A DNA stretch of 64,000 bases from Adiantum capillus-veneris (Eukaryota > Streptophyta > Polypodiopsida > Polypodiales > Pteridaceae), in NCBI GenBank assembly GCA_014529385.2, contig CM043953.1:80289338-80353337 (forward strand). Direction: 5' to 3'. Within the stretch, counting starts at the first letter, position 1; the number at the start of each line of letters is the position of its first letter. The position numbers and the translations under genes are program-made. Positions 35,691-47,688 of this stretch are shown here, piece after piece. Under the pieces are notes generated by a model, which saw nothing but the letters and a program-made list of their open reading frames with translations, had not been told where the DNA came from and ran no database searches.

Positions 35691-36660
35691 TAGCAGTGTA
35701 ATTGATATTTTGGCCTCTTGCCGCAAGAGCAGTTATTTGATAGACAGGTTTGACTTGTCCCCAATAGTCCTCCATGTAGTATTGTGGACTTTCTTCAAGC
35801 ACATCCATCCCATAGGCAATATTAGGATCTATATCTTCCTCACAGCCTTCCAAACAAGCAATAGATGACTCACAACACACTTGATTCACAGAAGTGATTC
35901 TCGGATGTGGTGGTTGCGGTCCTAGCACTGGAGGTGGTAAGGGTGTTGTTTGAACAACATTTTGGGCCCTAGGGACCATGTGTTGTGACGTTTGTTCAAG
36001 AGGTGGAGCCGGCATCAATGCAGGCACTCGAGGTGTGTCTGTCCATGCTAAGGTTGGTCTAGTGGCCATTGCGTGCTTAAATACTATGCAATCCTTAGAT
36101 TGATGACCATACCTCCCACAGGCATTGCAATTCCCATTGAATGTTACTCTAAAAGTAGGGCATTCAATGGTACTATGCGATCCATAGCATACTAAGCACC
36201 ATTGTTTCTCCCTTATTGGATACATATGATTGTTTTGTGGAGCACGATTGTGTCTAAGACTCTCTTGAATAGCCTTCGTGAGATCTGCTAAAGTCATCTC
36301 AGATATCTTTGGCTCCTTAGCAATAGGCTTTAGGGTCATTGACTGATGCCCTAATGCTTGTGAGCTAATAGATTTAGGCTCAACAGACACTCTTTCTCCT
36401 TGAATCATTAAATTATCCTCCAATTGGATCGCATTAGTGGTGACTGCTTCCCAAGTGGTGATACCTCTAATGACTAGGCCATTGTAGATATCCTCATGTC
36501 GTAATCCCCTAATGAATCTATCTAAAAATTGATTATTATTGAAGCACTCATTTGGATCACAACAAGAATTCAAATGCTTCAAGCGACTAATAAAGTCTCT
36601 CACCGATTCTCCTTCCTCTCGTTGGGCTTTCTGGAGCTGAGAGGCTACACCCCAAAGCAC
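35674..36660 (-). pseudogene. element B: gag capsid end and nucleocapsid
   Basis: An open frame of 328 codons, in phase with the capsid frame upstream and separated from it only by a TGA at about 36666. Residues 1-90 complete the capsid (QKAQREEGESVRDFISRL, QFLDRFIRGL). Two zinc knuckles follow: Cys155-Cys158-His162-Cys167 and Cys178-Cys181-His186-Cys191. A Pro-rich stretch (residues about 215-255) and an acidic end follow. Length and order are typical of Ty3/gypsy Gag. Confidence 0.8.
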
Positions 36661-36666
36661 TCCTTC

Positions 36667-37245
36667 TCATATGTATTCTTTTAAGAACAGTCTCCTAAGA
36701 GTAGGGTAAATTGTTTTTTCTTCCACTCTTAGGGTTCTATACCAATCCCCTGCCTTCCCACTTAAGGTTAGGTTTAAAGCATTACTCTTATGTAGGTCAT
36801 TGTGTTCTCCTAGAGAATCGCATATTTGTTCAAACACTTCGATGTGCTTTCTCACATCCCCGTCTCCACTAAATTTTTGTGTGAGCTTGGCTATTTGTAC
36901 TGCCTTACTTCTAAGCTCTCTATCAGGCGTGTTACGCATATTCTCAGCAATAGATCGGCCAATAGCTTGAGCAAATGTTGCCAAGTCACCTAAGTGAGCA
37001 GGCACCATGGGTGAAGGTGTTGCTGAGACTACATGTGGAGTAGGTATTGGCATTGGGCTTGGCGAATAGGAAGCCCTTGGGTTCCACGTTGGGTACGATG
37101 TTGTGCCACGTGGTGGTCCATAGCTCATATGTGTGGCCCTAGGCATAGCAGACGTCGGATGTGACATGCTAATGCTAGCCGGTATGGTCCCATGGAAATA
37201 AGAACTTGGCTGTTGTGGTTGTGGAGCATAGGTAGTTGAAACCAT
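36667..37245 (-). pseudogene. element B: gag capsid
   Basis: 192 codons. The N-terminal third is Pro/Ser/Tyr-rich, then comes the retrotransposon Gag fold: IAKLTQKFSGDGDVRKH (KF-G typical), FEQICDSLG, LTLSGKAGDWYRTL (the A-W-F/Y-hydrophobic signature). It ends at an in-frame TGA. It overlaps the upstream frame by a frameshift near 37250. Capsid forms the virus-like particle. Confidence 0.8.
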
Positions 37246-38341
37246 GGGAGGCCCTAGGGACTACATGAGTGCAATGACCCATAGGTGCATACGATTGATA
37301 CACACTTGTAGGTACTGTTGCAAGCATTGAGCTACCATGTAGCGGTGCTTTACTAACAAATGAGGTCCATGGTGTGTTTCTTAGCATGCCCATCAGTGGG
37401 GTAGGCATGGTAGCCATGGTGTCATCAAGGGAAAGATGAGCTAGACTTGGAAAGGTAAATCTATCACTTGTGGGCTCAGACTGCAGTGAGACCACTGGAG
37501 AAACAACATATGAATGATCCATCAGACTTACCGAGGGAGTCTCCATTTGTGATAAGGTCGGTTGTTTAGCCTTTCCTGTATCCAAGAATCTCATGAGACC
37601 CGTTGAAGGCATGTGGATCCCTTTGTTCTGTCTCTCTAACTCAATGAACCTATGGATGACCTCACAAACTCTTTGTTGTTGATCCTCCACACTAGTAGCA
37701 CCCATTGTGGATTGCAGGACATCTAACCAACTCACGTGATAGGTGTGACCTGTGTATAGGTCGGTTAGAGTTTCCATTTGTAGTTCGTACTCCCAGTTCT
37801 CATTTAAGAATGCTCCATCTAGGATTGAGGTGCTAGGGGTGTCCTTTAAGCTAGATGCTATGTTGCTTTCTAGGGGTTGGCCCTTAGCGGTTGCTAAGTC
37901 AGGAGCACTGGATTGCTCTCCTAGCAAAGATATTGACATAGGAGCTTTTGATTTTAACTCTCTTCGTTGCGCCACCTTGCGTAAGCTCTCGACTTCCTTT
38001 TCCCTAGCCGCAATGATATATTGCTCAACCTCTTGCACTTCGGCAAGGCTTCTACCATCGGGTAATATGACCTCGGAGGGAAATAACTCTGAAGAGTAAG
38101 GAGGTGCAGTCAATGAAGTATTCACATGCACATTCTCTAAGGGCATAGGGTCTATGTTGGTCACAAAAGGACAATTTACTTCCCCACCCCCCTCATTTAC
38201 ATCGTTGGCTCCATGTTCGGAGCGAGTGGCTCTACTAAAGGTTTCCTTCAAGCGGCTAAGCACGCTCGGCCCGGACCGCGGGCTTATGGCATGCATGTAT
38301 TGGCTTGAGCTATCGGGATTAGGCATTGGGAAACCCTCCAT
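37175..38341 (-). CDS. element B: Gag N-terminal region
   Basis: An open frame of 388 codons starting MEGFPMPNPDSSSQ, the first long ORF after the leader, so this ATG is the likely Gag start. It is hydrophilic. It includes a helical segment (EVQEVEQYIIAAREKEVESLRK) and many Ser/Pro/Met-rich stretches, without a conserved catalytic motif. The Gag frame continues after a shift near 37250 into the capsid frame at 36667-37245. An N-terminal extension of this size before capsid is long for gypsy Gag, and I do not recognise a matrix domain. Confidence 0.6.
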   Translation of the reverse strand: MEGFPMPNPDSSSQYMHAISPRSGPSVLSRLKETFSRATRSEHGANDVNEGGGEVNCPFVTNIDPMPLENVHVNTSLTAPPYSSELFPSEVILPDGRSLAEVQEVEQYIIAAREKEVESLRKVAQRRELKSKAPMSISLLGEQSSAPDLATAKGQPLESNIASSLKDTPSTSILDGAFLNENWEYELQMETLTDLYTGHTYHVSWLDVLQSTMGATSVEDQQQRVCEVIHRFIELERQNKGIHMPSTGLMRFLDTGKAKQPTLSQMETPSVSLMDHSYVVSPVVSLQSEPTSDRFTFPSLAHLSLDDTMATMPTPLMGMLRNTPWTSFVSKAPLHGSSMLATVPTSVYQSYAPMGHCTHVVPRASHGFNYLCSTTTTAKFLFPWDHTG

Positions 38342-39165
38342 GATGTCGTAGTCAGAGGAAGAGTCACTAGCCGCTATGTTAGGGTCTTGGTTTGTACTGC
38401 TTTGGGCCCGAAAACTAAGATAGGTGGATATTGAGAACTCGCGTCAGTCGAAATTCTCTCCAGTTGCTCCGTCTCTAGCACACGACCAGAGCATAGATGC
38501 ATGTGCCTTTGGAACCCTACAAGCGTCGGCGAATAACCTCGAAGTTTAACCGCTTACTTTTTTAGGCGTCCGTTTTCACTCGTTTTTTAATATTTTTTAA
38601 TATTTTTGAATGATCGATTTTTTGATTAAAGTGCGTGATAGGTCAAAACGAGCGTATCACTCAGAGGGTCGTGGTGTGCTTAACATCACAACGCTCGGTC
38701 ACCTGAAGCTCCGTTGGTCCTCAAAAAATGGATTTTTAGCTAGTGTGAAGCTAAAATTCGTAATTTTAAAAGGCGACTGAGACCTGAGCCTGAGCGTGAG
38801 CTTGAGCTTGGGTCTGGGAGATATTCCCCATCCTAATCCTACCTGCCCGAGAGCACACACACACTCTACCTACCTACTTACAACTAATACACCTACTGTT
38901 ACACACTAACACACTTCATTAGGTCTCACAGATCTACTTCCTACTTACTGTACATTACATTACACAGAACTAACAACCTTAGTACTAACACCTTACACAG
39001 AGAAAACACAGTAACCTTTCAAAACTTCATTAACAAAAAAAAATACACAGTAGTAACACAAAATCCTTCTTCTCAACACACACACCTTCCTTCCTTACCC
39101 TTCCCACAATTGAAATTGCACCACAAAAGAAGTACAGAGTTGCATTCAAGCTTTGTGTATGGAAT
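38342..39165 (-). other. element B 5' leader
   Basis: About 820 bases between the primer-binding site and the Gag ATG, without a supported ORF. On plus there are short tandem strings (gagcctgagcgtgagcttgag at about 38783) and an A/C-rich stretch. It would be the untranslated leader carrying dimerisation or packaging signals. Confidence 0.5.
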
Positions 39166-39183
39166 TTCCCGGAAGGGGCGCCA
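39166..39183 (-). promoter_or_regulatory. element B primer-binding site
   Basis: Reads TGGCGCCCCTTCCGGGAA on the minus strand, four bases inside the 5' LTR. The TGGCGCC start is the usual beginning of plant gypsy binding sites (tRNA-Asp type); the remainder differs from the common version, so the exact tRNA is uncertain. Confidence 0.7.
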
Positions 39184-39187
39184 AAAA

Positions 39188-39756
39188 TATGCACATATGT
39201 CGCACGTGTCAATGCAAGGAACTTGCCGATACACTGTGTGCGAGCCACAAATGGCTCCAAGCACACAACAAGAATAAACTAGTAAGCTGAAAGATGGCGT
39301 TGGTGTGTCACTCACCGCTCTACGCTTCTTGTCGTGGAGGATTCCTCGCCGCGAAGAAGAGGGAGACACCCCTACACCACACTCAACCGCCTCGCCGCCG
39401 TCGTGCTGCCGTAATGCTCGATTGCACACTCTCTCTCTCTCTCATGCATACACACGCACAAGGAGATGAAGAAGAAGAAGATGGAGATGGAGCAAGAGCA
39501 CTCTTCAATTGCACAAATGAGAGAATGAGTGAATTTTAGGTTTAATTGACTTTTATATGAGCTCGCCCCATTCACACTTGGGCACCCATGCTTAGCCAAC
39601 TAATCCCTTGAATGTTCCAGCTAGAGTGCGCCTCTCATCGGCGATCACTCTTACCCTTTTCCTATTGGACCGACAAGCCCGGTACCTGACTCTACCAAGT
39701 AAATAATACAACGTCCATCATAGGTGATAGGGTGCCGTGAGCCGTGAGGGTTAACA
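39188..39756 (-). mobile_element. element B 5' LTR
   Basis: 569 bp, minus strand TGTTAACCCTCA to GCATA; its last CA has mutated to TA relative to the 3' copy. Otherwise about 95% similar by eye to 30927-31500. Confidence 0.95.
39551..39557 (-). promoter_or_regulatory. LTR TATA box, element B
   Basis: TATAAAA on the minus strand within the 5' LTR, followed by the CT/GA tract; the same position in the 3' LTR and in element A. Confidence 0.5.
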
Positions 39757-39761
39757 TAGAG
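39757..39761. repeat. target-site duplication TAGAG, right of element B
   Basis: Perfect partner of 30922-30926. Confidence 0.85.
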
Positions 39762-42219
39762 CGTGTGTTTGCCTTTTGTTAGACGAGTTCTGGCCAATTT
39801 GTTACAATGCAAAGCTGTATGGATCCATCCTTCTGGAAGAGGCTGATTTGTTTTAATCTTAGCTTCAAAGAGAATCTTAGCCATCTCTCTGTACTGTGGT
39901 CCCAAGCTTGGTTTAGCCGTAACATCCTTTTCAGGGATTTTAGAGGAATCCACAGTAAGTTGCAACAGCTGGTTTGTGATCTTGGTGAGAACTCTAAGCT
40001 GGATTTTACATTGTCCCATACGCAGCTTAACCCTCTGTATCTCCTTCTTTAGTTTCCCAGGATCATTTAATTGAAGAGCATCATTGAGCAGTGTTTGCCA
40101 GGTTTTCCATTCTACAGTGGATCGCTCATATCAATCCCGAAGGTCATCAGTAATATTATAGTATGTGAGCCGATCTACTGGTTCTAGATGTTGAGGATAC
40201 AGTGCTAGGAAAAACCTTGGCAGCTCAGCTTCTCTAGCTGGTAAAGCATACAAGAGGAATGGGGAATCAAGTACAAACTCCAAAAAATTGAGGACAGCCT
40301 TGTTCTCCTGCTGCATCATCTTTCTAGTTACTCTGATAAGCTGAAACAGTCTTCGAAGAGCAGTTGCTTATTCTCCTACTGTCATTTGAGTCGAAGGCCC
40401 CTTACTGGTGGTAGCCTGATCTTCAAGAATAGCTTGTATCCTTTGATCTAGAACTCTCCTGGCAAGTTGCATTTGCAGTAAAACTTCTTTCAATTGACCT
40501 CTGACGTCTTTCATACATTTATAGGTTGGCCTGTTCCCCATCAGGAGCTCTAATTCGATGGCTAGGGAATGACAGTCTGCAGTAGACTGCCGCTGTTAAT
40601 GTGGATTAGCTAGTTTGTCATCAGAGGTTAGTACCGATTCATGTACTCTTTCTAGCAATTGAATTCTGTTAAGATGCTCAGGCAGTTGGCACACCTCTTG
40701 TTCATGGAAAGCAGCTGATTTCCAATGTTGGACCATTTCTCTGGCGCCAACATATAGTCGCTGAAATTGTTCAAGATTAGACATAAGAACATCATCCTCC
40801 AGATACATCCTAGTTATAGGACCTTGCTGATGTCTTAGTCTCTTGTTCAGAGTGATGAGCTGTAACGAATGTTGCTCATCACCTTCCAAAACCTTAGTCA
40901 CAACTTTACCTTTCCCTTTCTCATCCAAACTGTGTTGTGACTGGTGTACTGGTGAATTCCCAGTGTTGCTGGGTTGTTGATCTCCAGCCTGCTGATCACC
41001 TGACTGCTGACCCTTATTTTGGTCTGGCTGGTCTGTATTGGGCTGATTTCCTCCTATGACCCCTGCTCCACCAACACCAGATCCTGAAGGTGGAGATGGA
41101 GGAGAGTCATCATCATCATACCTTTCTTCTGGTTCATCCTCCTTCTCTTCCTCTTTCGCTGCTTTATCATCATCCTCATCGAGGTTGTTCTGATGTTCAA
41201 TATGGTCCATGATAACTTGATTTACCAAAGCACTGTTTATTCAGAAAGTTTCTCCAACAGATCACTCTACATTGTTTCCATAAGCGCCCTCCTATTATCT
41301 ATATTGAAAACAACATTCCCCTCTGGATTCAGTATCTTAGCCAAATTATTATAGATATATCTTTCAGTTAAAGTGGATTTCAATCCAGTGTGACTAGTCA
41401 GCAATGAGTTGAAATCAACTCTCTTCATTCGCAGCATGGTTTTGAATGTGTTAGTAGCTCTTTCAGCCTCTTCCTTTTCTTCTCTAAGCATTTGCACCTC
41501 AGACTTCATCTTGGACAACTTATTTTCTAAATGCTGAATGGTCCTAGCTGATTGATTTTCCAGGATACTATGCCGCAATGACTGTGTTCCTCTCTCCTGC
41601 TCCAACTTCTCAACTTGCTGCTCAGTTTGCTGTTGCACATTATGTGACAGAATCTGACATAGATTATTGGAATTGTGGTGTCCAATCTTTTTGCCAATAA
41701 CATAGCAAACAATTTTTTTGACTCATAAATTGGGTTGTTTTTGCGACTCACAGCTTCAGCTACGAAGCGGTAAGCAGTGGGAATGTCCAGACCTGCTACT
41801 GGAAACCCTTGCACACTGGCTTTGCATTTCTTCTTGGCAGCATCATCTTCTTTCAGAGCTGCACCGATCTGTTATGCTATTGCTACAGATGGCTTTGGCT
41901 CATTTGGCATCTTGAATGCAAAAGCAATATTTTCAGGTGTTACCAACACTTTCCTACCATAGACCATAGCACTTCCTTCATCCACATTGAAGGAATCAAG
42001 AACCTGTCTAACGATAGCTGTGTCAAACTCAATTCTTGTGGCTTGCACAAACACATGCAAATCCCACAGTCGGAGTAATGACTCGGCTTGATTAGTAAAC
42101 ACATACCGCTGTATTTTACTGTGAGGGATAAGTGGAAGAGAAGCTTTTGCAGCAGCAATAAGTGCTTGGGTTTCCTCTATAGTTTCCTGCATCCTTTCCG
42201 ACATTTTCTTCCTACCCAT
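39762..42219 (-). pseudogene. element C: large additional ORF after integrase
   Basis: A string of frames (41872-42219, 41527-41814, 41267-41638, 40596-41228, 40131-40319, 39762-40019) continues into 30765-30926 and would make about 870 residues. The first part starts at MGRKKMSERMQ and looks globular. A coiled coil follows (about 41380-41640: QHLENKLSKMKSEVQMLREE), then an acidic, Gly/Gln/Pro-rich linker with repeated GDQQ. A helical C-terminal half contains LLYALPAREAELPRFFLALYP. A few stops and frameshifts separate them. It lies in sense between integrase and the 3' LTR. Some plant gypsy elements carry such extra ORFs; I do not recognise this one. Confidence 0.55.
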
Positions 42220-42478
42220 ACACCGTGAAGACGATGAATCAGTAGAGGAAGAAGAAGAGGACTTACTTGAATTTTCAAATCCGTATCCTGGTGTGCCTGG
42301 TAAAGATAGACAACAATTAGCAGTTTCCTTAGACGAAGAAGTTTGTGGTTGTAGTGACGAAACTTTAGATCTTGGCGATGGCGAATGGATAACGGTAGGT
42401 AGATATCATGCAGGAGATTTATGAGGAAAAATACCTACTCGCCTTATTGTTATATGCGTTCGCGCCATAAAAGCTCCA

Positions 42479-43273
42479 CTACTTACCGTTCCTAGAGTCT
42501 GTGCACCACAAATGACGTGGCACACATGCATGGCTAATCCTCTCCATCTCCTCTAAAATGATTACTAATGATAGTCCAATTGACCCTTTTCCCCATAAAA
42601 GCTGATATTGGTTTTGACACTTTACTGATTTTGGTACTACCATGGTGTTGTCGTATTGAGACTTTTTTGACCTTTTGGATGGCCCTGGAACTGGCTGTAC
42701 ATGAAAAAGGCTTGAAATAGCTGATTCTGGAATTTCTTGGTCTTTAGTTCCCACACTACCAGTACCCTTATCCCTGGAAGTCTCTCTGTCTTCTGAATAA
42801 TAGAGCTTGATTTTGGCCCCATTATATATCCCTGGCAATAGTAATCCAGATAAATCTTTCAATCTTACTGTACCATTGGAGAACACCCATTCAACCTCAT
42901 ATGGACCTGCCCAAGCTATCTTTAAGTTCGGTTTTTAAGGGCCTAGTTTTGATTGATATAACATGACCAAATCTCCTTTTTGAAACTCCTTGACTTTGAT
43001 TTGTCTGTTATGCCAATGTTTCCTTCTTTGCTGAACAATTTCCTGTTCCAGCATAGCCCTCTGCCTTAACTCATCTAGTTGTGTTAACTCCTCCAGTCTC
43101 TGTTTTAGATTGTGATTAAAATCTAACCCATACTTGACTGCCATCCTGAGACTGGGTATGACAAATTCCATAGGCACAACAGCTTCAGATCCATACACCA
43201 TTCTAAATGGTGTCAATCCCGTGGTGGGCTTATAAGCTGTCCGATATGCCCAGAGAGCAATTTGAAGTTTCAA
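42479..43273 (-). pseudogene. element C: integrase C-terminal part
   Basis: The frame 42935-43273 starts with KLQIALWAYRTAYKPTTG and TPFRMVYGSEAVVPMEF, the conserved end of the gypsy integrase core, followed by a charged C-terminal segment (FQKGDLVMLY). After a TAA at 42935-42937 the same frame passes IAWAGPYEVEWVFSNGTVRL, a GPY-type module. A Lys/Ser-rich tail follows, without a chromodomain. The module helps target or stabilise integration. Confidence 0.75.
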
Positions 43274-43790
43274 ATCCCACTGGTGTGGCTCTTTCTACAC
43301 AATCTTAGTGAGAATACTTTTGACAGTCTTGTTACTGCTTTCGGCTTGCCCATTGCATCTAGGATGATATGGTGTTGATTTCCGATGCTTGACTGAAACA
43401 TATCCATGAGAATGTCCATAGTGTCATTGATAAAATGTGTATCCTGGTCTGACACAATCTCCACAGGACATCCGTATCGACAAACAATATTTTCAAATAG
43501 AAACATAGCAGTGGATTTTGCCGTGTTGTCGAGAAGAGCCTTATCTTCTATCGATTTGGTCACATAACAAGTGGCCATCAATATATACCTATTCTCCTTG
43601 GAGTAATTTTCTTGAAGGGACCCATAAAATCTAGACCCCATTTCATAAAAACACCCAATGGCTGAACCGATGTGAGAGGAGTCTTATCTGCTGCAGTGGG
43701 TCTGCCCATTCTTTGGCATATATCACAAGTTTTACAAAAGCTTCTAACATCAGATATTAAAGTCTGCCACCACAAGCCAGCCTGTAGAAT
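43274..43790 (-). pseudogene. element C: integrase zinc finger and catalytic core
   Basis: HNGDSGGYFS...CKTCDICQ gives the N-terminal zinc motif with the second His replaced by Tyr. Catalytic residues follow: Asp in WGLDFMGP, Asp in IVSDQDTHF, and Glu in NGQAESSNK, but the last lies in a different frame because of a shift near 43390. All three acidic residues can still be found, yet the core cannot be translated as one piece. Confidence 0.75.
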
Positions 43791-44640
43791 ATTTTTGGAA
43801 GTGATATCAGTAGAAAAATATCCCCCAGAATCCCCATTATGTGCCTTTGAAATAACTTGCATTCGTCCCTCCATAGGCACACATCTACGAAGAACCCCAT
43901 CGACTCCCAATCTATAAAGTGATCCTCCAATGATGGTGAACTTCAGACTCTTAATAATCAGAGCCTTCTTTTGATTCTGAGTCCAGTTATCTAGGAATTC
44001 TCCCTTAGAAAGAAACTGATATACCTCATACAATTCTGGATCAGTTGATTTTGCAGCTGTTAACTGAAATAGTTCTGCATCCACTGGCTCCTCTCTTAAA
44101 CACACCTTAGAGTAGCCATCCATACTCCTGGACAGGAAATCAACACCACAATGTTTTTTGCTGAGCTTATGGAAAATACGAGATTCAAATTGCATCAGGA
44201 ACATCATCCAGCGTATCAGTCTGCCTTGAATAATGGCTTTATTAATAAAAAATAATAGGGCCTGATGATCCATATAAAAATGGAATAACTTGCCCAACAA
44301 ATAATGTCTGAATTTGGTAGCACTAAAAACCATCCCTAAGGCTTCTCTTTTAGTAGTTGTATACCCTTGTTCAGCCTGATTGAACCTGCGAGACTGGCAA
44401 AGTACACTAGATAATTAGTTCTTACTTCTGGCTAAGCCAGTATTGGTCCCATTGCCAGTCCTAAAGCATCAACATGTACATGAAAAATGACGTCCCAATT
44501 TGGTTGTCGAAGGACAGGCTTACTGATAATAGCATTCTTTAAATTTTGAAAACTCTCCTCACATTCATCAGTCAAACTAAATTTGCTGGTCTTCTTTGTA
44601 AGTTCATACAAAGGTAATGCGTGGGGAAGCAAACTTGTGC
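43578..44640 (-). pseudogene. element C: RNase H and connection
   Basis: The frame 44432-44640 gives the RT connection and HVHVDALGLAMGPIL with the first catalytic Asp present. After a stop, FASRRFNQAEQGYTTTKREAL and FYMDHQALLFFINKA follow in the long frame 43578-44333, which runs on into the integrase zinc finger. The segment that usually reads TTEREAL has Lys in place of the first Glu. The domain degraded template RNA. Confidence 0.75.
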
Positions 44641-44746
44641 ACAAATCATCTATAAAAATTGATATATCCCAAGAAAGAGCTTAGCTCTAACACATTTCAA
44701 GGCGCCTTGGCCTGTTGGACGCACTGGATCTTGTCATTGGCCATTT

Positions 44747-45330
44747 CTATACCATTCTGGATACTACATATCCCAGTAGCTGTCCTTTCCAGACTAAGAA
44801 AACAGATTTGAATGGGTTCAAACAGATCTGCTTTTCCTGCCAGTGCTGGAAAACCATTTCAAGAAAAAGTAAATGCTTCTCCTCCGTTGAATATATAGTG
44901 AAGTCATCCATAAATATGGCAAGGAATCGGTGAAGGAATTCACTGAATATTTCCATCATACATCGTTGAAAAGTGACTGGTGCATTGCAAAGACCAAATG
45001 GAATTACTAGATACAGAAATGCTCCCCACTCAATAATAAAAGTGGTTTTACTCCGGTCTTCAAGAGCAATCTGTAATTGGTTATAGCCACTATAACCATC
45101 CATAAAGCTATACATCTCATATCCTGCAATTTCATCAAGCAACATATCCGTGAAGGGTAATGGAAAGGGATCCTTAATTGTTTGAGCGTTCAGCTTCCTA
45201 TAATCCACACACACTCTGACCTTTCTATTTTTCTTGGGTACCACCACAATAGGGAACAACCAGTCACTAGCTACTTCAATAATAAACCCAGCCTTTAGAA
45301 GGTTGTCAATCTCCTCCTTGACCTCTTAGC
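44747..45330 (-). pseudogene. element C: reverse transcriptase
   Basis: The open frame 44747-45259 contains FPIVVVPKKNRKVRVCVDY, motif A YSFMDGYSGYNQL, motif B GLCNAPVTFQR and motif C FMDDFTIYS, so all catalytic Asp of the palm are present in one continuous frame. The upstream EEIDNLLKAGFI block reaches 45330. It is the best-preserved RT of the window, but the polyprotein around it is broken. The motif set is typical of plant Ty3/gypsy. Confidence 0.9.
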
Positions 45331-46590
45331 ATAATTTGGATTCATTCAATATCGCTGCAGCCGTACTGGTTTGGCATCTGGTTTCAATGGTATTTGATGT
45401 TGACATACCTCTGGATCTACTCCTTTAAGATCAGTATGTTCCCATGCGAACACATCCTTGTACTGCTGGAACATATGTCGGGCCTTCTCTTTCATCTTAG
45501 GATTCGGATGTTTGTTGACTTTGATATATGTAGGATTTTCCTCAGAACCTAAATTCCATTCCTCTATTTCCTGATCATCTGGATGTAACCACTTAGGCCC
45601 TCCCCTTTTCTCTTGGTTGACTCCTCAGTGTAATCCCAAGACGGTCCCTTGAGCTCTGAACTGCTATTCTGATTTTTAGTAACTTCTTTCGAGTGTATTT
45701 TTTCAGAATCCACTGGTGTACTGGAATCAACTAGTTCTTTTGGCCTTCCAGTTAGCTGAAATGGACGTTCTCCAAAGTTCTGCTCAGTGAAATGGTATGG
45801 AAATTGCATATTTTGCTTTTCAGCCTGATCTTTGTCCCGTAACACTGCGTTGAGATCTATCTCGGTTAATGGAAGAATATCCATTGCTGCCAGCATTCTC
45901 TCAATTTTCTTCACCTTATACTTCTGGCAAAGCTCTTCAGGTTTTAGCTCCTTTCTCTAGCTCCTAGTGTTGTTCGTTTGAATCTGAATTCTGCTCTAGT
46001 GGCACCTTGTATTGTCAGAGTGTGATTAGCATAGTCGTGAATAGCCTGTGCCGTTCGCAGCCATGGGCGCCCCGGTAGCATCCCATACGCACCTTGCACG
46101 TCTTATACTCGAAAGTTAGTTTTGAACTCCCACTCTTATCTGCATATTCTCTATCATACTAGTTGCCTGCTCTACTTGATGGTCCGCCATTCAAACTTTG
46201 AAAGGTACAGGTTTCAGATTTGTAATTCCCATTCTTTACTGAAGATGTATCCCCAGGATGTTTACCCCTGCTCCTCCATCCAGTATGACACTAGATAGTG
46301 GCTCCCACTGTTTCCTAACTTTATAATCTACCTGGATCACTGGCACTTCATCATCTCTGACAGCCAGCCAAGTCAACCGTTCTGGCGTTCGCCTCAACCT
46401 TCATTCACTGTCTGATGAAATTCACTGCTTCAGGCAAAGTTTTTCTAATGTCCTCTAACTCCACCGCGAGTTTCTGAATTCTGTCACAAATTTTCACATG
46501 AATTTCCTCCCTCTCATGATCAAAGTTGTTATCAAAACTTGAAGAATTGGTAGTATCTGCACAATACCATTCCTTTGTTTTCGTGCTTTT
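45331..46590 (-). pseudogene. element C: protease and pol linker
   Basis: Traces read through stops show VILDGGAGVNIL (active-site loop, about 46270) and YGMLPGRPWLR (the ILGRPW-equivalent, about 46080). Together these define a retropepsin. The downstream frame 45564-45914 is polar and enters the RT N-terminus, whose FNMPTSNTI-like residues precede 45330. Frameshifts and stops occur every 50-100 codons. Confidence 0.6.
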
Positions 46591-46593
46591 AGC

Positions 46594-47682
46594 TCACTTA
46601 TCAGTCCCTAACTCTTCCATCAGTCCCTGAACTGCAGCCAACATGGTCTTAGGTGTTCCAGACCTTGACTGATCTGGTTGTGTTTTTTCAAAAGACTTGG
46701 CTGGTATCTTCTGAATGACCCGAGCATCAAAATTCCCTGGCTGCTCTGGCAGCTTCTTGGCTAAATCCTCTATGATTATCATCGCCAATTCTCTTTGTTG
46801 TTGCCATTCATCAACCACCTTTTCTTTACCCTTAGCTTTTCACACCTCTCTCTGCTGAACCCATTTACTACTTTCAGGATTGACCGGTTTTGCTGGGTTA
46901 TCTGGGATTTCCTCAATAACTACCCCTTTGCTGCATGTAACTGCTCATATAGGAACTGGTTCCTGATCCTTTGCCTTAGTAGCCTTAGTAACAGGTGTTT
47001 TTGGACACTGAGCCGCGAAATGCCCATGCTTACCACAAGTATAGCAATTCAAACTTCGACTCTGGAAATATCACAACCCCGGCCCCGGCCAGTACCCCCT
47101 TGGTACCTGCTGTGCCCCGTACCAGCACCACTGATACCTGATTTCTCTTCTAGGGGTACACTGGTAGTCTCCACTCTTTTTGGTTCAACAATTGTAAATG
47201 CCACCACAGATAGATCTTTCCCCTTCTTGAAATGATGAATGCGAATGCCACAGTTGTTCCATAGATGGCTGTAAGCTTTGCAGTAAGTACACTGTGGACA
47301 TTCAATGGAAACATGATCTTTGGATTTACACTTTGAACTCCAGGTTTCCACTCTTCTTACTGGTTGTCTGGTCTGGCTGATTTCAACAATCTGCCAGGCC
47401 ATCTTATCAATCTTTGTAGACCAAGACCCCTTCTTAGCCTTGTCTTTGCTCTTCTCATCCGAGCTACTTTCAGAACTACTAGAGGTCTTACTGGAATCAG
47501 AATTCTTAATAGAAGTACTGCTACTACTGGACCTCCTCTTCTTATGACTCCTTTCCTTCTTAGCCTGCTGTTCCAGCTTCAGGGCTCACTACACCAGATC
47601 ATTAAATTTCTTTGTTGGTGTAGGCACCTCCTGTTTGTTGGGTTTCAAGCCTTGGTCTAAAGGGTCGTCTATCCGTGGGCAC
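46594..47682 (-). pseudogene. element C: gag nucleocapsid and tail
   Basis: Read from 47682 downwards: a Ser-rich stretch, CKSKDHVSIECPQCTYC with further His/Cys residues (SHLWNNC), then CYTCGKHGHFAAQCP at about 47010-47050, a canonical CX2CX4HX4C knuckle. A helical tail follows (46594-46818: VVDEWQQQRELAMIIIEDL). Nucleocapsid binds element RNA. A Gly/Arg-rich segment lies between the two knuckle regions. Confidence 0.65.
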
Positions 47683-47688
47683 TGCCCC

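Larger units (their letters stand above)
30927..39756 (-). mobile_element. element B: non-autonomous Ty3/gypsy element
   Basis: 8.83 kb with two LTRs of about 570 bp, perfect TAGAG target duplications, a primer-binding site, a polypurine tract, gag with CCHC knuckles and a protease, but no RT, RNase H or integrase. Compared with element A, sequence equivalent to A 7938-12348 is missing and the reading passes straight into the 3' domain. Such an element would need enzymes supplied in trans by an A-like relative. By eye its two LTRs differ at about one base in twenty, so it inserted more recently than its host, element C. Confidence 0.9.

Noticed and set aside
37752-38351. Plus-strand ORFs opposite element B gag
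   Set aside because: Antisense shadows of an open gag frame; no motif.
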